Below are positions 46,601 through 59,541 of a stretch of 64,000 bases of DNA, piece after piece. Source of the stretch: Trichinella spiralis (Eukaryota > Nematoda > Enoplea > Trichinellida > Trichinellidae); contig CM012954.1 of the NCBI GenBank assembly GCA_000181795.3, positions 3,109,826-3,173,825 on the forward strand, read 5' to 3'. Position numbers and translations under genes: made by a program. The notes under the pieces are model-generated. The model saw only the letters and a program-made list of their open reading frames with translations. It had not been told where the DNA came from and searched no databases. How positions within the stretch are numbered: the stretch's first letter is position 1; every line of letters starts with the position of its first letter.

Positions 46601-48381
46601 CTATTTGACCGTGTGAAGAAAAATTGCAAGCGATCCTGAATTGAGCCATTATACTACATTGCGACAACATGTTGCCATTAACAGAATGTGGTAAATTCCT
46701 TGGAGATTCATACTGTGCGCTTGCTTGTCGCAGTGATCATTTTGTGGAATGGGCAGACCCCTCTGTTCGAATCGACTGCTCTCGTGTTGCTAAAAGCTTG
46801 AAAATATCAACGAAACGTTGTGTGCAGTAGTTAGTGGGTTTGATGGACAATTTGGAATATTTTCTTCTCTTTTTCGACAGATCGAATATGCCCCCAAAAG
46901 TTCGGCGGATCAGAAATGAAATTGCTTGCTGTGATGTTTCAATTATTCGAAATTATGGTTTCCGGCTCGAATTGACAAATTCTTTTTTTCTTCTTTCATT
47001 CATCATCGTTAGCAGCATTTTTCCCTATTGACACTATGCGTAATGGACGCCTTTGGGATGTGTTGTTGTCCAGCAACAGCAGTTTTCTATACGATGCTAT
47101 ATTTTCCAGATATTTGTTTTTTAATATTAACAGAGCGAGGAGCATACATGTAGCGGTTTTGAAGTTTGCGAGTTGTCGTGGTCTCGTGGTGGGAATTAGT
47201 TATAAAAAAGCACATCATCATTGTCATTGTCATCATCACTGCTCGGACATGAACATGACAGAAGATACGTGTGTTGAAATTCTTTCGTCTCGTTTGTTTT
47301 CTTATAAGCCTCAGAGGGAAAAGAAGTGTTGATCTTTTTTTTTATCTTATTGCGTTGTCACAGCTTGCTTGCGCTTACGTGAATTATTTGAAATGCATGG
47401 AAAAATGCGTGAGCCTGTTCGGTCCGATTGATCAAGAACAATCAAATGCTCGAGTGGAAACGGTGAAGCGACACCGATGGGAAGTAGAATGAGGAAGAAG
47501 TTTTGAAGAGGTTTCTTCATTCAGTTAGAAAGATTCATTTATGAAAATGACCGATTTTTTTATTTCAGAAATGTTCTTGTTTTGAACGGTTAATTTGAAT
47601 ATGTGTTTAAAATTATTATGACTGTTCGTTGGGATTTCGTAATAGAATAGTGGAGATGGGCGTTGTAAAAAGAAAGTGACATTGCACGTTTTGAAGCGCT
47701 TACGATTTTGCCATTTACACGCGTCAGGTGGCTAAGTGATCCAGATTGCAAATAGAATAGAATCGATTAGGCTAACCCAAGCAAACACTGCACTCTGACA
47801 TTTTTATCGGTGGTTGGTGAATGTTTGCGGCCGTTGACAATTTGCAAATGCGCTTTTCTTGCTGTATACTATATTATTTCACGACTAGACCAAAGAGACT
47901 AGAAAAGGAGGGGTCCTGGAGGGCAATCAGTCAAACCATTTGTTAGTCTTGGATTTTGAAGTTATAAATGAAAAATTTGTCATGCGTTACACTTATATAC
48001 ATATCATATAATATACGTGAGAAACGCGAACGGTTATGAGGAAATTATTTTTTTTCTCCAAACCTGCGTATCTTTGTTGATTAGTGTGAGGTTGTAGCCT
48101 CTTAAAACGCAAGGATGATTATTGATGTCTGCCAGGGCGATGTCTATGGCTGGACGTAGGTTCGATTCCACCGCTCCGATGTGGGTGCTCTCTTCGACAC
48201 TGCTGAACATTGCACCGATGTAAAGCGGTATCTCTTTGCCAGGTGTGAACGGTCGTCGGTGCCAATGGTTACACTTTTGACAAAGCACGTCCACCGTTGT
48301 GACGATCACTGTAGCGAACACCAACAGCACCCCCTTGCATACATATCGTTCACAAGCCATCGTGGTGTTCTTGTTGTTCAC
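41562..48381 (-). CDS. GABBR2: GABA-B receptor subunit 2 (metabotropic GABA receptor)
   Basis: Class C GPCR, the G-protein-coupling partner in the GABA-B heterodimer. Sixteen exons: 48381-48064, 46462-46325, 46265-46083, 45022-44909, 44845-44780, 44683-44492, 44425-44168, 44099-44039, 43980-43900, 43823-43673, 43499-43367, 43311-43081, 43010-42510, 42445-42153, 42084-41705 and 41626-41562, about 1054 aa. A signal peptide is followed by the Venus-flytrap domain (EIPLYIGAMFS, KDARIIIGEF, GPEYVWIIPGY). Seven TMs follow; exon 13 contains LGCFLAWETRNV and ALNDSKYIGMSVYNV, which match human GABBR2 rather than GABBR1. After TM7 comes a charged coiled coil (IREQILRQEKEKRILKRRL) for dimerisation. The C-terminal tail is long, with polyQ, Asp-rich and Cys-pair stretches. 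Introns 1 and 3 exceed 1 kb. An alternative ATG lies at 48360. Confidence 0.95.
43592..43627. repeat. (TA)n microsatellite in a GABBR2 intron
   Basis: About 17 TA units in the intron after the TM1 exon. Confidence 0.9.
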
Positions 48382-51300
48382 TTGTCAAAGTAGAAATGAG
48401 TTGTCGTTGTTTGCTCTTCTCAGTCATCGTCTATAAAAGGAACATTATTTGCACACTTTTGAATGCGAGAAAATATATGAATATATATACATATGTGTAT
48501 ATATATGTATTTCCTTTTTCATTTATGCTCGTACAAAGGGGTATTTTAAAAAAATCGTTTATACTGAGTTCGAAAATTAAAATCTTATTGCAATAACTTG
48601 GATGCAGAGTGTCAGTGGGCAATGATAATCGAATACACAATGGAATAATGGGTTGTGTTGTTTCGTGGTATTTTGTTAGGTCGGCGATCCGCGTAACTTT
48701 GCTTTGCGCATGTGTGTTTGCTGCTTGAACGCAGAGCATCGGTAACAATAGCAACCAACAGTGTGTGACAGGGTAGTGGAGATGTTACTGTTAGGTTGTA
48801 GTTGGTGCACGTTCGAGCATTTTGACGTTGTTTTTTTTTCATGAATTGAGCAATCGCAAGGATCCGCTAATGAAACAGACCTCGGAGAGTTGCGCCGTCA
48901 AATGCAGAAGATTCAGCTTGAGTTATTGAGTTTCAAAGTTTATTGCCGTTGACCAATCCGAGTCGGCAGTTAATGAAGTGCAAACATTTTGACGCCCCGT
49001 CGAGATGCAAGCCTGAACTTGCCCTGAGTTGCATTTCCAACACCGCCAACAAGGTTTCGAAGGTGAAGCGGAAGGAACAGAACCAATCAACTTTGCTGTT
49101 GCGTTCAGGAAAATCAATTATTTTTCGTACTCGTTTGCAGCAAATCGTTGTTTTTTTTCTTTCTTCTCTTTTTTCATTTACTTCAACATCCGTTCGTCAT
49201 TCGTGCAGTCTGTATTCATTCGCATCACTACAACACTGAAGCATCTCGAAAATTATTTCTTATTTATTCTTATTTCCCTTTGCCCCCAGGGAAAATCGAA
49301 ACCCAGTTGTAAACTTGCGAGGTAATATGCAAGGTAAAAAAGAAAAGTGGCGCATTTTCGGGAAGAGGATTTTTTTGCACTCGTCGAAGTTATATAACCT
49401 GAGCCTGAGCAGCCTGAAGCTTCATCAGATGAGCTTCATTCGAAACTTTTGAACTTTTGAACGAATTGAAAATATGTTTTATCATTTTCATTTACCATTT
49501 GGAAAGTGGAGATAATTTTTTTTGATAAATGAAATTGTTTGTAGAGAATATTTTTTTCAAACAAAATTGACTTTTAGAAAGATTAAATATTCAACATTGG
49601 AATGATTTTGGTGGAAATATTGAGTTATGTATTTTTTGATATTTTTTAAATTTGTCATCACGCTATGGTGAATATGTCAAATATATTTTCGCATTCTCAT
49701 TATTTTATTTATCAAAAATTGTGGTAAAACGTAATGATTCTTGCATTTTTTTTTCTGCATGCATTTCTCATGACAACAACAATATTTTATTGTAAATATT
49801 TTTTCTCAATTTCAAGCGCTGACAAATTCATTAGCTCTTTTTAATTGAAGAGTATTTCATTAGGATTTCTTAATTGGCAAACAACCAACTGCTATGTTGA
49901 CTTGGGATGTTCGCGTGTTTGTGTTCACATCAACTTGCTTGTTTCTCTCAACGTGTAATTTCTGTTTTCAGCATATTTATTTATTTATTTATTTAAATAC
50001 GAGGCTTTTTAATTAGCATTTGGAAGAAAGGAAACGCATAAATAATTAACAAAACAGTGTGGAAGGAGTTGCCGTCGTTATTTATTTATTTTATTTTCTT
50101 TTTGTTTTTGCTGTACCAATTTCGAATGAAATTTAATTATGCTCTTCTTCGACGTGACATCTACGAGAATGAATTGTTTCAATTTCCTTTTTATTTTCTT
50201 AATGTTGTAGCATTAATGATGATGATGATGATGATGATCATGATGATGAACGTAATGAAAAATGGTGGAATTAAATTTGTTGTAAACAAATTCAAAAACA
50301 GCAAATAACGATAAGCAGCAATTGTCTTGATATAATGTCGTATCCTTTGACAATAACCAACTTGGTAAAAATTGCAAAAGCATTTTTCCTTCAGTTATTT
50401 ATATTTTTGCGTTTGTGCAAAGTTTAGTGCATGCAGAGAGATAGGTATGAAATTCCTCGACTATTTCTCGAAATGTGTTTTTGTTCGTGTTCGTGTTCGT
50501 GTTATGCATGTTCGTGAAGTTTGTCAAATTTCAACTTTCCTAAAATGCGCTCGCCTTATTTTCAAGTTGGTGAAAACTTCAAATTATGCAGGTTTCTATG
50601 GGTTTTGAAAATTTGAATTTTGTTCTGTAAACCGATGAATTTGTACTTTTCCTTTTCGATTGCCTGCATTTGTTGTAATTTGTGTTTTCCAGCCGTCGTT
50701 AGCTAGTTGGTTAGTTGATGTTGTAAAACTTTAGCAGTCGTGAAAAATTATTTATTGTTCATTCTAGTTGCCACAACGTGCCAGTGGATGTGGATGTGGA
50801 TGCACGCTTTGTGTTGAGATTGATTTTTGATTAAAGCTCAGATCACCAGTTTAGACAGCAAGTCGTCGAGGTCTTTATTGGAACTTATTTGTAACCCGAA
50901 GCCAGATTTACGTATGCACAATGTAGCAGCATGCCGATGAGAGATGGAGAGAGGGAGTTTTAGCTAGCCGGCGAGCCTTAGCTGCCGATTTTGTTTGGAT
51001 TTTTCCTTTCAAACAGATGTGGCGTTCGTAACAATGTACGGCTAGTGATTTTGGTCAAAGGACGAGGTGAACGGAACGAAGTGACGAAATTAAAAGTTCT
51101 AATGGAACGTTTCAAATTTATGATTGAAATGCAACAGGCGATCAAGAAAAAAATTAAATTTATTCCAGCGCAATGTGAATGGTCAATATGAGCAACTATT
51201 GTGATTTCGAATCAATTGCTTTTGGCTTTCACTAGAGTCACACTAGTAGTAGTCGGTCGGCTTGTCTTTACCTCTTTTTGACGTCTAACGTGTTTTTACG

Positions 51301-54300
51301 GCTACTTTACTTTATTCGTCTGTTGAGCTTAAACAAGCACTGCGCAATGGTGAAATCAAATTGACAGCAGCTTTTTTGTGAATGACGGACATCAACAACA
51401 GCAGCAGCAGACTTGGTGCACGATGCAAGAAGACTTGTCTGCTGTCGAATGTTCGAACTCTCTCTTGTTTGTGTTCATGGTTCTGTCTGTCTGTTCCATG
51501 CTGGAGACAATTGAATTATTGAATCCAAATATTTGAATTACTTTTACACTTGGTTTAATCATTCTAAATGCCGGTTGGTAAATTTGCCGGCTAATTCACT
51601 GAACGGAGGAGAGACGACGTTTTGCATCGTTCAAAAAGCATAAGTGCTTCTCCACTTTGACGCGTCCGAGTAAAGCAAAACTTATTTGTGACGACTATTT
51701 TTTTATTTCAAGAGGGACAAAAACAACGATTCATATTTATTATCAGTTTGCTCAGGGCTCACTTTTTTCCACCACCTTTTTTTGCTCAGGCTCATTTTCA
51801 GGGATGCAGTTGTATCGATCGATTGATGCAAGCCGAAAATTTGCCCAAATGTGAGCGAATCTACTTCGCGTTGAATAATGAAATGGAATTTTTATTTCAT
51901 TGCTCCACAAATCTCCACTGCTAATTGTAATGAATTTCTGCTATTCCGTTGCCTGTTATTGCAAATTTTGCAAATAAACGCGTGGCAGTTTATTTTGCAT
52001 TCGAATCCCAGCAGTGAAATTATTCGTACCAATTTGGCGCATTTGCTCAGATTGAAGCGACGTGAACTGCCCGCTTGGGAAGGTTGCATGTTTTGGAGCA
52101 GTCGAACTGACCGAACAGACTTGAAGATGGTGCAAATTTGAAGAATGGAATTTTTCAACGGAAAGAAAATTTCTAGTCGTCTTTGCTGAACTGCGCAATT
52201 GCCCTGCTCTTGTTGTGCATATTGTTAACACTTCTCTCTGTTCAGCATATTTTTGTTTTTTGCGAATGTTTTTCTGCTGTACATTTAGTGATATTGTTGC
52301 TTATTTTCTGAATTTGCTTGAATTCAGTTTCATCACGTTTTAATGGGGGGTTTTTTCAGAAGGCTAAGCAAGAAAAGAGAGACGGAAACTCCACTTTCAG
52401 CAGATATTTTGGAGCAGACTAGAAATTACTTGCTTGCTACTGTTACTACTACTGTTGCCGCAGATTGCTTATTCTGTTCACGTTCACGCACACCAAACTC
52501 GACAGATTTTTACATTTATCAGACACAGACAGACTATTTTTATTATTTATTATTGTGAATGGACTCAAAGTGAATAGAATTTAACAGTCGATAGATGTAC
52601 ATCAATCAACAAGCATAATTATTGTTTGTTCTATGCTATGTGTATATATATATGTTTAATGTTTGCTTTTGTGACGTCTCAGATCAATAGCAACATTACA
52701 ATAACCTTTCTACTGTTTGTCAAATTTTTGTCGTTATGCAATTTATTGGATTCGCATAAATTTACATTGGTTTCAATCCGACTTTTGGTATTCTTTTCAA
52801 TCTGCAAAAGAAAGCACTTAATAGAATTGTTGCAATTAATGAGAAATTGGCAGAGAGCATGTGTATGTATTTTTGAAGCTGAGAAATTCACATTCGGGTG
52901 AGGAAAGTATTTTCAGCAGTCAAGCAAAAATAATCACCAGTACTCATGAGAGGATAGGCAATTTATCACTCGAGCACCGCTTTACACTTGGGGTCTCTAG
53001 GTCGTTGTTTAATTTTATGTGATCCCCGTTTGTTATTTTCCATTTTTTCCCTTTCAATTCCAACAGGAGTTTTCAGTGTTCAGATTAGTTCCAAAAATTA
53101 CGTTATCGAAACATGCAACAAAAGATGAATGAATATCATCCGCTTTGACGATTTTGTGATGATTGAACATGAATTTTTACGTTTATATTTCTTGTTGCTA
53201 CAAATGGGAATTGTTGCACACGAACACAATGCAGGGGAATTTCAATTTATCTTTATAAAAGAAAAGAGAAAAGGTTGGTCAACTAGGGAGTGGATATTGC
53301 CTGAATTGTTTCTTATTCTGCTCTTACGGAAGCGGAAGTACAAACGAGTATGTCCTGAGTGTTGGTGTTGAAGAGTGCGAACGTTTGTTTGCCGAGATCG
53401 ATTGCCAGCAGGCGTTTTTAAAGCTGTTCCCATAAGATAATTGATGAGACATTGTTCATATTTAGCTGCAACCAGTGGTTGATCACACTTACTTCTTTTT
53501 TCTACATGCTGAATACTGATGCTATGATAAAATGCGTCCGTCACCCATGTTTTGAGATAATTCTATTTATTTTTTGTTTTTCCTATACATTGATATAAAA
53601 ATTATATCATATTCTGTTGGTTGAAATGGAGATATGGTTTATTTTGTTTTTGGCTTATGATGAAGTATCACTTGGATGAGGAAAATTGGCAGAGGCTTCG
53701 AATAATGATGTGCAGAGGATAATGCCTCAGAAACATGAAAATTTCAAAAAAAAGCTTTCCAAAATTCAATACATATATGGTCAAGCGTTGCAGCTCAGTA
53801 CCAACGTAATAAAGCTCCGCTAACTTTTGGTGACGTGTAGGTAGGGTGTGGTTTTTTGGCAGCTAGCTAAACCCGGTTGATTGATTTCTTTTCTCTCTGT
53901 TTTCACATTTTTTCAGCTCTTTCACTTCCGTGTGTACATTTTTTTTGTATGTAAGAGATCCATTTGCAGAGATGTTATTTAAATTTCTCCCTGTTTGTTC
54001 TTATATTTGAAAATAGTAAGCAAAATGGGGTTGAATTTGTGCTTTCCTGTTGTTTGCTAGTCAATAGTACTGTTATCTTTAAGTGGACCACTAATTTTTT
54101 TAATGAAGAATGAAATTTTAAAACTTTACACTGAACTTTTCCTTTTATCAAGCCTCATCTCCTCTGTCTTTTCTGATGATTGAAGGAATTGACAATGTTT
54201 AAATTTTGAAAATTGTAGAACACAAATTCACTATTCTATAGTTTAAAGTGAATTCACAAAGCAAGTAGAAAGTGGATATTTTGAAAATTTGGTTCCGCGT

Positions 54301-55783
54301 AGTTTAATTTTAACAGCATTTGCAAAAAATCCAACATTTGAGGCTATTTGGAAAAATTGAAAAAATTCACAGAAAAAAATAGTCCTGTAGAGAAAGCAAC
54401 GTAAAAGCTGTCGTCAAAACTTTTCATGATTTTTCTGCGATTTTTATCAGAGTTTATTGCAGTGCACAATTGTGAGCTTTTTGTCTTGAAAATTGCGTAT
54501 GCACAATTTATTGCACCGCTGTTTACTGCGCAGCCGTATGTATGTAATTTATTTTCTTGGAGCAGCTGCCGCAGCAGGGAAAATGACTTCAACTATTTAT
54601 TAGTAGTGAACTTCTGGTTGAAAATTTCCTATGGATCCTATGGTCAAACGATTTGAATGTCACTGTGTTCTTACACGGCAAACTGAAAGTGTTGAGGTTG
54701 TTGGAAAAGGTTTGGAAAGCCTTTTTCTTTATAATGTATATTTAAAATTAGCGAATAAATTTGTGGTTAGGCTCATGAAAAAGTCTTTTGCAGATTAACT
54801 TTAAGAGGAAAACTAAACAATGAAAATGAAATTTTATCCTTCAGGCGAACATCACCCTAGATTCACAATATTCGATTAATTGCCGTTCTTAAATAAATGC
54901 TTATCTTAAGCAAATAAATGCAAATGCACATTTCATCAGCATCAGACGAGTTACAATTGATAATAGTCGGGCTTCTTGTGCGCAGCACATTTGTGAAAGA
55001 GAAGCGAGTTAGCTAGCCAGTTAATGAATGTTAAATTTGCCGTGTTGACCGGAAGCGTAGTTTTCATTTCGCACAACTTGGATACTTTGTAATTTGCTGT
55101 TCATTTGTTGTCTGCTATTCCTGATTTCGCATGCATTGGTTGCACTTTTTGCAGCCTTGAATTGATAAATTGAATTATCTTCTTGTTCAACTTTGTATAA
55201 GCAAGAAAGAGTTCGCCTGGTGGAATAGTTAGTTGATTTGATTAATAGCACTACTAATACTGCTGCACATACGAGTGGCGCTCAAACTGGCTTCATCTTT
55301 GCAATTTGTGCGCTTTTGTTTTCATGTTTGCTTGTGCATCTTTCTCAACAGACTGATACGCAGCAGTGTTAACATGCAGAATGAACAGTACACGATGAGT
55401 GAAATTGAAACAGGACAGGATACTGTGTGGATAACATTTGTAATCACTTACAAATGTGCTTCTTTATTATTTTGCACTGTTTACAATTTTGTTGTAAAAT
55501 TAATAATAAAAAGTAGCAATTGCACTGCAAAGATTGAAATGTTACTGTTAACAATGTATAGAAGTGGATGAGCAAACCTGCACTGGATGTATCTAGTATT
55601 TCCTTCAGTTTGGATGAATTTCAAAAAAAAATAGCCTGTGATTGACTGTGCAAAACTGCGTTTGTTTGTTGTATAATTTACACATTTTACATTTTGAATG
55701 CTGTAACTCTTTGTGCCTTGAATTTGTTTCTAGTTTCTAACAGCTTCCACTTTGCATATCCAAAAATTATTGTATTCCCATAT

Positions 55784-55830
<47 letters not shown>

Positions 55831-58801
55831 TATTATATTCCAGTTGAAAAGAAAAACGAATAGAAAAAAAAGGATACGTACGTTAACAATTGCCTGTGAT
55901 AAGTGGAATGAAAAGGGCAAAGTATTCACATGATCAACATGATTAACTGCTGATAATTTTAAACATTACTGTGAAAAAGGAAATTTACTCACCTGTTCTG
56001 GTAGTGTAAACTGAAGTTTGGCTTGTTGTACACTAAATGAATGGTTGGAAGTAGGGTGTGGCGGCAAACGTCTTCGCTGAATGGAGATTAAAAACGAACT
56101 ACTTGGAGAATGTTGGAAATCGAATGGTGCAAAATGAGCTGGCGGATACGTTGCATTTGCGTGCGCTGCTTTATTCTTTATAGCATCATTATTGGTCTGT
56201 TGCGCAGTTGAGAGAGAGAGAGAGGCAGCTGCGTTGCGAGGGTTTCACGTCAAAATCAAACCCCAGTGTATATTATGTGATGATGTTGCTGAACACTTTG
56301 AAGTTAGTTTTGAAAGAATTAGTTTTGGAGCAACTTATCAAAGCTGGCCTCCAAGCTAGTTGGGCACGTATAGCGTCAGCGAAACAATCAAATGCAATCA
56401 TCATTCATCACTTTGAAAACTTTCCCACAAATCTTTTTTGCAGTTGATTATTTTTTATGATTGTTTTGATTTCCTTTGATTAACTGTATTTTTCTGATAT
56501 GCTAATTTTCTGTTTGATTGTATTGAAGTTTTCCATGAAACTTTTTCACTGATGCAATCTCGGTTTTTTCGTAAATTAGAGAGTTTGGATTTGTAGTTGT
56601 TATGATTTTTCTTTCAATTTCTTTTTCTGAATCTCTGAAGTCAGAGGTAAATTTCTTCCCTGTAATGCACTTTCAACTATGATGCGTGAGACTGTTTGTC
56701 AGAGCGTAATAATTGCTAATTGGATGTCACTGAAAACTCACGGCACATTTGACACTATTTATAACAAATATTTCAAACTGATATTGGCCTGGGAAACGTG
56801 TGACAATTAAATATGCTGTTCTGTCTTATCATTGGCTGCTATTATCTATTTGTACACCGTTGCTAATCCAACAACAAAGCGAATTTGTACATATATATAT
56901 ATGTATATATATACATATGTATTATATTAGTATGTATATGTATTGATGTATCCTATTGTATGTATATGTATTGACTTGATTTGCTTGTTAGCGGTGTCTA
57001 GTGTCATGCGAGATGTATCGATAAATGCAAATATGAGCTGTGTTGTTAATTAATTAATTTATGCTTCTGGGTGATTTTTCTAACATTTATATTTGTTTTT
57101 TGAAGTTATTTTATGTTTAATGTTTATATGTTTAATTTTTTGATTTTTTCAAAATTTCCTTTTTAATTATCAATAAGAAATGTGAAGAGAATAAAGTTTT
57201 TCCACGCGTCTTGTAAACTTTACCAATAATACGAATCTGAAACGTAAAGTTTCTAAAATTTTATCTTCACTTTTGAGGTAATCGATGAAATACAGTGTTA
57301 ACCTCAATATAACAACAATTAGTAATAGCCGACTGACAAAAATCATTGCAGCTTAGTAAAACAGAAAAATTATCTTCGCGGTGAAGCATATATTTGTGTT
57401 TTTTGATTTTGCTAACTTGATTAATATTTTTTGGCATCAGCAACTTTGATCTGATCAAAGTTTTCAATTAGATATTAGTGGCAATAATCATGGTTGAAAT
57501 AAATCTACATTTCAGTTGCAAGATTTTCATGAAAAGTAGCTTTCAATTGATCCAAGGCAAAGCAAGTATTATTGATTTCATTTTCTTGCCTGTTTTGCTT
57601 TATAAAAGTCAGCTGATCTTTTGCATAAAGTGAATTTAAATGAATGAATAACTGACTGCTGCTAGGGTTTCTTTATGCTGTGTCTGTTGAATGGTTTTGC
57701 ACTTTATTCATTCAACCCAGATACTCAGATGATTCCTTTTTAATACTTAACAGTCAAATTTTCTAGTACAGTAATACGATTTTATTACCATGCTTATTGT
57801 GATGTTTTGCTCAGTGAGCGTTGATCAGACACAAGTATAAATGTAAGTGCAAAAAATAAGCAGAAATCTGGCGATTTTGAACAGAGAGTTTACTTTGGTA
57901 AATTTTTTGAAAATTCTTAGTAATGGTTTTTCAAAAGTATTATTTATAATGAGTAATTTTTGTGCGAAATTGTTTTCCACTGACAGGTGCATGGTTTGAA
58001 ATTTTTGGATGAAGTTAAATTATTTGTGAAATAGCTGCACTTTATGATTGACTTTGTTTCAAGTTGAATATAGCTGAACTGAACGATCGCGATCGAGCAG
58101 AAACAGTCAGAGCAGTTTATTCAGATTGTACTATTGAAACGCTTTATTTATTTTTCATTTAAATGCCTTTCAATCAATTACTGAAGACTAATTTATTTGT
58201 TTTAAGGTTATTTATGATGGTAGTAAAATTTTAATATCTTACTTTGAACTTCTTTACCTCAATTGTACGTCGGTATTTATTTTTAAGTGTTCCAATTCTC
58301 CACTTTGCACTTTTGAAAGTTTTAAATGGTTTTCAATAAATGGACATTATTTTAATTCATCAATTGGCGACTTGTAAAATTGGCAAAATTGATTTTCAAA
58401 TTCAGGCGTATTTCGTTATTAGCATTTCATTAATTGTAACTAGCTTTTGTTTATTTTTAGACACTGTAAATGTACAGTTTGAAATGTTTTTAGTGACGAT
58501 GTTCAGCAGTTAAGTTTTAATCATATTTTATTTTTCAGGCGACTTTGAATCGCAGCATCCTTGCTATTTTGCACTGCTATGAAAAAAATAAAAAGAAAAC
58601 AAGTGTGCAAAAAGGAAGATGTTACCTTTCAAAAAAGCTATAATATTAGCAGTCTGAGGTACAATTTTAACGTGACAAACTTAATTGTACTGAATATTCG
58701 TTTGTTTTAGTGGGATGGGATACTGTTTTTGTTGTTGTTGTTGCTGCTGTTATTGAATTTGCATATTTCAAGTAGCGATTGTTACGATTAATTCAAATGA
58801 C
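48382..58801. other. Gene-poor T/G-rich region upstream of GABBR2
   Basis: 10.4 kb without a supported gene. The plus strand is visibly rich in T over A and G over C, a pattern also seen in introns of plus-strand genes such as BAG6. Slightly GC-richer patches occur at 48860-49080 (possible GABBR2 promoter or 5' UTR), 50700-51200 and 51700-52150. ORFs at 51688-52141 (LLRLKRRELPAWEGC) look mildly protein-like but no family or splice model was found. Confidence 0.45.
55785..55826. repeat. (TA)n microsatellite
   Basis: About 20 uninterrupted TA units in the gene-poor region. Confidence 0.9.
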
Positions 58802-59149
58802 ATGGGAAGACAAGACTGTTATCATGAGCAACTGAATCAACGGAACATTTGTCACTCATTTGTGAAAGAGTGGATGAAAAGAATATCTAAATACATAAAT
58901 AAAAGTGGTATGGGAAAGTTAGTTGGACTGCTTGATGCGTTGCTGTGCGGTCTTGATGGCGACAAACTGATTGAAAACTGCAGCATGGAACGTGTTGTCA
59001 AACGTTGTTTGACGCGTCACATTCCATACCAATGGCACGTCATCGTTTTTCCACGATTGGGGGTCAGTGAGAAAAAAATGCGCGAAATAAGCGAAGCAGT
59101 TGGTGAGATGCCATTGGAAAAGAAAAAAGCTGCTATTTACTTTGAATGA
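58802..59149 (+). CDS. Hypothetical 115-aa protein, possibly dynein light chain-like
   Basis: An ORF with ATG at 58802 and TGA at 59147-59149, more GC-rich than its flanks, in an otherwise gene-poor stretch. The protein is basic and largely helical. The segment ERVVKRCLTRHIPYQWHVIVFPRLG resembles the second helix and first strand of dynein light chains (IKKEFDKKYxPTWHCIVG), and LIENCSM could correspond to the short N-terminal part of that fold. The rest does not align well, and the end KKKAAIYFE is unlike the family. A splice acceptor-like TTTCAAG lies about 30 bp upstream. A 100-codon antisense ORF overlaps. It may be a divergent single-exon gene, one exon of a larger plus-strand gene, or chance. 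Confidence 0.4.
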   Translation: MGRQDCYHEQLNQRNICHSFVKEWMKRISKYINKSGMGKLVGLLDALLCGLDGDKLIENCSMERVVKRCLTRHIPYQWHVIVFPRLGVSEKKMREISEAVGEMPLEKKKAAIYFE

Positions 59150-59455
59150 TGAAATCAGTTCGTATAAGTCGAACAGAACGAACAATAAGAGAGAGAGAGA
59201 AAGTTTTGCAGAAATGCTCACTCAGCCTGCCTAACGCCGATTGGCCTGTTGCCAACGACCGTTTTCATCTCAACTTATGGATAAAAGAAAAGCAGGTCTG
59301 CTGAATTTTTTTCTGTTAATTTTATCAGTAACTTTTCGGTTTTGCTTTTCTTTTATTTTCTGAATTTTTTTTCGAAACTGTACATGTTGAGGGGTTTTTT
59401 TTGCTCTCGCTGTTTTGTTTCTCTTCTCTTTTGTTACTAGTTTGTCAATGGCCTG

Positions 59456-59499
59456 TATATATATATATATATATATATATATTAGTGGTCAATATACAT

Positions 59500-59540
<41 letters not shown>
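59456..59540. repeat. Two (TA)n microsatellites separated by 25 bp
   Basis: TA runs at about 59456-59482 and 59507-59540, with a short CATA-type segment between them. Confidence 0.9.

Positions 59541-59541
<1 letters not shown>

Noticed and set aside
46740-46790. GTTCGAATC resembling a tRNA B box
   Set aside because: No A box, no acceptor stem pairing and no anticodon arm could be found around it.
51688-52141. Overlapping plus-strand ORFs with mildly protein-like sequence
   Set aside because: No recognisable domain, several frames needed, and no convincing donor/acceptor pair to join them; left as an unannotated patch.
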